Source: Erythrobacter sp. (GTDB lineage: Bacteria; Pseudomonadota; Alphaproteobacteria; Sphingomonadales; Sphingomonadaceae). From it: 8,440 nt of DNA. The translations under genes and the position numbers were made by a program. The notes below the pieces were generated by a model. The model was not told the origin of the DNA. It saw only the letters and a program-made list of their open reading frames with translations, and searched no databases. The stretch covers positions 1-8,440 of the forward strand of contig JANQTR010000003.1 in the NCBI GenBank assembly GCA_030731635.1, read 5' to 3'. Shown here in pieces: positions 5,286 through 8,440 of this stretch (its first letter is position 1; each line of letters begins with the position of its first letter).

Positions 5286-6833
5286 TTAAACGACCCGCCC
5301 GATGTTGCGCCCGCGATCATCCTGCACCACCGTCAGCTGCGCCCCGAACGGCGCGCCGCCTTCAAACGCCGCTGCGGTGGCGGGGTCGGTCAGGTCGGCA
5401 TTGCCGCACACCCGCTCACCCGCCGCATTGCGCCCGATAAAGATTGCCGCATCGCCCTTGGGAGAGCGGTTGATGGTGTAGGTTTCGACCGTGGCGTGAT
5501 CATACGGCGCGCTGGAAACGGGGATGGCATCAATCGCCTTGGGCAGTTTGGCAAAGCGGTCGTTCGCGGCCCAATCGGCGGGCGTAGTGGAGTAGATGCC
5601 GGTCGCATATTTGCTCATCCACCCGCCGTTCGCGCCCACCAGGGCAAAGCTGCCGCGGTCAGCGCGCACCCGCTGCACCGCTTCGGCAATGGCGTGGGCC
5701 GAGTAGTTGTTCCCCGCCCCGCCAAAGAACGGCAGGCCGCCGGTCAACGTCAGCCCGCGCGGGTCGTCCGCACTCAGGCCGAAGTGGTCGCACTGATTGA
5801 ACACCGGGATCGCGAAACACGAATAGAAGTCGATGTAGCGCATATCGGCCATGCTCTTGCCCGCCCGCACCAGCGCCGCTTCGACGCTGGCGAGTGAGGC
5901 GGGATTGGCCGACAGGTCAGGCCGCTCAGACAGCTTCAATTCGGTTGCCGCGGTGACGGCGTGGATATGCACCCACTTGTCTTGCCGAACGCCCAGCGCG
6001 CGGGCAAGACCGGCGCTGGCGACGATAATTGCCGCTGCCTGGTTCACCTGATCGCGGGCCACGGTCATACGCGGGTAGGGCTCGGCAACAATGCGATTGC
6101 GTTCGGTAATGGTGGCGAGTTCTTCCGCGCTGCGTTCCACCGGGGCGGCGGAGTGCGGGTTCGCCGCCGCCACCTTGGTAAACGGCGCAAACAGCGCGCC
6201 GATTTCGCGCCGGTAGTCGTCCAGCCCCATCCCCAGCTTCGCACGCCGGGCATTCTCGGCCAGCGCATAGAGCGGGATCGCACCGCTTGCGCCGTGGGCG
6301 AACAGCGCGGGTTCAAGCAATTCCTCGACCCCGAAGCCCTGATCTTCAAACTCTCCCGGCACATCCTCCGACCAGTCGGGCTTTTCACCCTTGGCCGACA
6401 GCGCCAGCACGGTCGAAATCGCTTCGGAACCGACGATCACCGCGCATTGGCTGGTGCCTGCCGCAATCGCAGCCGCAAACTCGCCCACCAATTGCTGATT
6501 GGTCTGCCCACCGGTCGTGGTCAGGATCGCCCGCGCCGGGTTCGCGCCAACCCGCTGCGCGATCGCACGCGGCACATTGCTGGCTGCCCCGAACGGCGGG
6601 GTGCGATCCGGGCGCGACATTTCAAACGCGCGGATCGCGGCGAGCGTGTCGATGGCATCAGCCACAGATTCACTCGCCGCGCTATCGGCGATTGCCGCCG
6701 CCAGCGCCCGCCCGCCAAGGTCCATATAGGAGAGGGCGGCGTAGCCCGGCTCGCCAACCCTCTCCGAATATTGACCCACCCCGATGATTACCGGGGTGTT
6801 GTCAGGAACCACAGAGTTTTGCTCAGTCGACAA
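5286..6833 (-). CDS. Thiolase-like protein (acetyl-CoA acetyltransferase family) with extra C-terminal domain, usual catalytic cysteines replaced
   Basis: A 515-residue thiolase-superfamily protein, longer than ordinary thiolases (about 390-430) because of a C-terminal extension (about the last 90-100 residues, ending in a beta-rich region with VETYTINRSPKGDAAIFIGRN-type sequence). This matches the type 1 thiolase-like proteins known from mycobacteria and other bacteria. The thiolase core starts PVIIGVGQYSERVGEP. The position of the nucleophilic Cys is TTTGGQTNQQLVG, with no Cys; the NEAF segment is replaced by YSCFAIPVFNQC; GHPIGATG is replaced by GGAGNNYSAHAIAEAV, which still has a His; and the second Cys motif CAAGG is replaced by GANGGWMS. 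Thiolytic activity is therefore doubtful, though CoA-ester binding or another acyl-CoA reaction is possible. Start: TTG at 6833, overlapping the upstream thiolase gene by 11 bases; GTG at 6812 is an alternative. An ATG at 6932 lies deep inside the thiolase gene and is unlikely. Confidence 0.82.
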   Translation of the reverse strand: MSTEQNSVVPDNTPVIIGVGQYSERVGEPGYAALSYMDLGGRALAAAIADSAASESVADAIDTLAAIRAFEMSRPDRTPPFGAASNVPRAIAQRVGANPARAILTTTGGQTNQQLVGEFAAAIAAGTSQCAVIVGSEAISTVLALSAKGEKPDWSEDVPGEFEDQGFGVEELLEPALFAHGASGAIPLYALAENARRAKLGMGLDDYRREIGALFAPFTKVAAANPHSAAPVERSAEELATITERNRIVAEPYPRMTVARDQVNQAAAIIVASAGLARALGVRQDKWVHIHAVTAATELKLSERPDLSANPASLASVEAALVRAGKSMADMRYIDFYSCFAIPVFNQCDHFGLSADDPRGLTLTGGLPFFGGAGNNYSAHAIAEAVQRVRADRGSFALVGANGGWMSKYATGIYSTTPADWAANDRFAKLPKAIDAIPVSSAPYDHATVETYTINRSPKGDAAIFIGRNAAGERVCGNADLTDPATAAAFEGGAPFGAQLTVVQDDRGRNIGRVV

Positions 6834-8091
6834 AGCCGTCAACCCGCTCGACAATGATCGCCGGCGCCATGCCGCCTGCTGCGCACATGGTGACGAGGCC
6901 ATAGCGCCCGCCGGTCCGTTCCAGTTCGTCAACGATGGTGCCGATCAGGATTGATCCGGTCGCGCCAATCGGGTGGCCCAGCGCAATCGAACCGCCGTTG
7001 ACGTTGACCTTGTCCCAATCAAGCCCGAGATCGCGCACGAACTTGGCGGCAACCACGGCGAAAGCTTCGTTGATTTCGAACAGGTCGATATCGTCCACCG
7101 TCAACGCGGCCTTGGCCAGCACCTTCTTGGCCGCTGGCACCGGCGCGTTGAGCATCAACGTCGGATCATCGCCCATATTAGCGGTGGCAACGATGCGCGC
7201 GCGCGGCTTCAGCCCGTGCTTTTGCGCGTAATCCTTGCTGGTAATCAGCACCGCGGCCGCGCCATCAACCACGCCCGAAGAATTGCCCGCATGGTGGAAA
7301 TGCTGGATGTCGAGATCGGGGTACTTCTGGTTGATCAGCCCGCGAAAGGTCGTGCCCTTGGCATCAAGCGGCACGTCGGCAATCTTAGGGAAAGCCGGTT
7401 GCAGGTTGGCGAGGTCTTCGCGGGTGGTCTGCGGACGCGGATATTCGTCATGGTCGAGCAGCACGGTGCCATCATCGGCCACCACCGGCACCACCGATTT
7501 GGCAAAGCGGCCCGCCGCCATAGCCTCAGCCGCGCGTTGCTGCGAACGGTAGCCGACCTCGTCCAGTTCCTCGCGGGTGAAGCCTTCCATGCTGGCAATT
7601 GCATCGCCGCAAATGCCCTGGTGCGATTGCGGATGCACGCCTTGCAGGCGTTCATTATAGCTGCCCATCATCGGTGGCTTCAGCCCGGCGCGCATCTTTT
7701 CCTGCGCCATCGCCGACGTCAGGCTCATCATCTCGGTACCGCCAGCGATGATGCAATCTTCCATCCCGCTCATCACCTGCGCGGATGCCAGCGCAACGCT
7801 GGTGATCCCGCCGCCGCAGAACCGGTCAAGCGTGGTGCCGGACGAGGTGATGTCGAACCCGGCGTCGAGCGCCGCCATGCGGCCCATGTCGCCCGCCTGC
7901 ATTCCGTCCTGAGTCGAAACCGACCAGATCACATCATCCACCGTGCTGGTGTCGAGGTGGTTGCGGTCCTTGATCGCTTTCATGACCGTCGCGGCCAGAT
8001 GCTGCGGGTGTTCGGCGGCCAGCGCGCCCTTGCCCTGCTTGCCAATACCGCGCGGGGTGCGCACTGCGTCGATGATGTATGCCTCAGCCAT
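6823..8091 (-). CDS. Acetyl-CoA C-acyltransferase (thiolase), catalytically complete
   Basis: A 422-residue thiolase catalysing cleavage of 3-ketoacyl-CoA by CoA (beta-oxidation) or the reverse condensation. The N-terminus AYIIDAVRTPRG (4-15) is typical. The nucleophile Cys92 lies in TLDRFCGGGITSVAL (87-101), the NEAFA motif has Asn341, the catalytic His373 is in GHPIGATG (372-379), and the second cysteine Cys403 is in CAAGGMAPA (403-411). All four active-site elements are intact. FCGGG in place of the more common C(A/G)SG is a mild variant. The ATG at 8091 has GAGAGG six bases upstream on the minus strand. Its last 11 bases overlap the likely start of the degenerate thiolase-like gene, so the two are co-expressed. 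Chain-length preference cannot be read from sequence; a divergent crotonase gene supports a beta-oxidation-like role. Confidence 0.93.
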   Translation of the reverse strand: MAEAYIIDAVRTPRGIGKQGKGALAAEHPQHLAATVMKAIKDRNHLDTSTVDDVIWSVSTQDGMQAGDMGRMAALDAGFDITSSGTTLDRFCGGGITSVALASAQVMSGMEDCIIAGGTEMMSLTSAMAQEKMRAGLKPPMMGSYNERLQGVHPQSHQGICGDAIASMEGFTREELDEVGYRSQQRAAEAMAAGRFAKSVVPVVADDGTVLLDHDEYPRPQTTREDLANLQPAFPKIADVPLDAKGTTFRGLINQKYPDLDIQHFHHAGNSSGVVDGAAAVLITSKDYAQKHGLKPRARIVATANMGDDPTLMLNAPVPAAKKVLAKAALTVDDIDLFEINEAFAVVAAKFVRDLGLDWDKVNVNGGSIALGHPIGATGSILIGTIVDELERTGGRYGLVTMCAAGGMAPAIIVERVDGFVD

Positions 8092-8161
8092 GATGATCCT
8101 CTCCGATTATTGCGAAATGCAGTTGACGCATCCGTAAACCCACTGCACCACTCGCACAAGA

Positions 8162-8181
8162 ATTGCGTTTCAAAATGCAAT
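8162..8181. promoter_or_regulatory. Imperfect 20-bp palindrome in the thiolase/crotonase divergent region, candidate operator
   Basis: ATTGCGTTTCAAAATGCAAT pairs at 8 of 10 positions, with perfect 5-base arms ATTGC and GCAAT separated by 10 bases. It ends 26 bases before the GTG of the crotonase gene and lies 70 bases upstream of the thiolase ATG, so one regulator could act on both. The other nearby sequence TGCGAAATGCA (8111-8121) resembles part of it. No regulator gene is in the window. TetR-type acyl-CoA-responsive repressors are a reasonable guess, not a conclusion. Confidence 0.45.
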
Positions 8182-8193
8182 CACAATTTTGAC

Positions 8194-8200
8194 AGGAGAG
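8194..8200 (+). promoter_or_regulatory. Ribosome binding site fixing the GTG start of the crotonase gene
   Basis: AGGAGAG lies 7 bases before GTG at 8208-8210 and is a near-ideal Shine-Dalgarno sequence; no ATG in frame competes for it. Confidence 0.7.
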
Positions 8201-8207
8201 AGATACT

Positions 8208-8440
8208 GTGAGCGAGACCGCTGCCCCCGAAGTGCTGACCGAAGTTCAGGACGGCGTCCTGATCGTCACCATCAACCGGCCCGAAGCCAAGAACGCGATG
8301 ACCCGCGCCGCGGCCGAAGGAATCGCTGCGGCGATGGACCGGCTCGATGCTGAAGATGATCTGCGCGTCGGCATCATCACTGGCGCGGGCGGCACCTTCT
8401 GTTCGGGGATGGACCTGAAAGGCTTCCTGCGCGGCGAAAC
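8208..8440 (+). CDS. Enoyl-CoA hydratase/isomerase (crotonase) family protein, N-terminal part only
   Basis: An open frame of 77 complete codons that runs off the right edge; crotonases are usually about 255-270 residues, so roughly 70 percent is missing. The N-terminus is typical: VQDGVLIVTINRPEAKNAMTR (13-33), where INRPEAKNA is the family signature, then VGIITGAGGTFCSGMDLKGF (54-73). The latter is the first oxyanion-hole segment (normally G-x-x-FcaGaDl), here with FCSGMDL. The catalytic glutamates that would distinguish hydratase, isomerase or another crotonase reaction lie beyond the window. The start is GTG at 8208, with AGGAGAG (8194-8200) 7 bases upstream. It is divergent from the thiolase pair and probably works on the same acyl-CoA substrates. 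Confidence 0.88.
   Translation, partial: MSETAAPEVLTEVQDGVLIVTINRPEAKNAMTRAAAEGIAAAMDRLDAEDDLRVGIITGAGGTFCSGMDLKGFLRGE

Noticed and set aside
6973..8211. 412-codon plus-strand open frame opposite the thiolase gene
   Set aside because: Composition is His/Arg-rich without a domain, and the opposite strand encodes a thiolase with all catalytic motifs.

Overview
The window is GC-rich, protein-dense bacterial DNA. The gene content and protein style (SPFH plus Arc-like RHH plus small membrane protein, hppD paired with a VOC protein, thiolase paired with a degenerate thiolase-like protein and a divergent crotonase) suggest an alphaproteobacterium, most likely of the order Sphingomonadales. This placement is inferred from protein flavour and base composition only; there is no marker gene in the window. 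Two genes run off the ends: a TIR-domain protein at the left edge (minus strand) and an enoyl-CoA hydratase/isomerase-family protein at the right edge (plus strand).

Left part (1-2185): a minus-strand TIR-domain protein with a candidate NADase glutamate, followed by a basic/hydrophobic segment, is divergent from a plus-strand three-gene cluster. The cluster encodes an SPFH/band-7 membrane protein, a ribbon-helix-helix DNA-binding protein with an AT-hook-like tail, and a small protein with two membrane segments. Between the two units lies a very AT-rich 28-bp near-perfect palindrome (694-721) placed over the likely promoters and next to the SPFH start. It is the best operator candidate of the window, and the RHH protein is an obvious candidate to bind it. 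This is the most unusual part of the window.

Middle part (2285-5203): a TCR/Tet-type MFS efflux transporter on the plus strand converges with a minus-strand two-gene unit. That unit is hppD (4-hydroxyphenylpyruvate dioxygenase, tyrosine catabolism to homogentisate) whose stop overlaps by 4 bases the start of a VOC-family metalloprotein. A perfect 14-bp palindrome lies just upstream of hppD, downstream of a plausible -10 element, and suggests repressor control.

Right part (5286-8440): a minus-strand pair encodes a complete catalytic thiolase and an overlapping thiolase-like protein in which the usual thiolase cysteines are replaced. Divergent from them is a crotonase-family gene. The 116-bp shared intergenic region holds an imperfect 20-bp palindrome (TTGC-N10-GCAA type), consistent with a fatty-acyl-CoA or related acyl-CoA degradation locus under one regulator.

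Most of the window is ordinary catabolic and transport coding. No RNA genes, insertion sequences, CRISPR arrays or attachment sites were seen.
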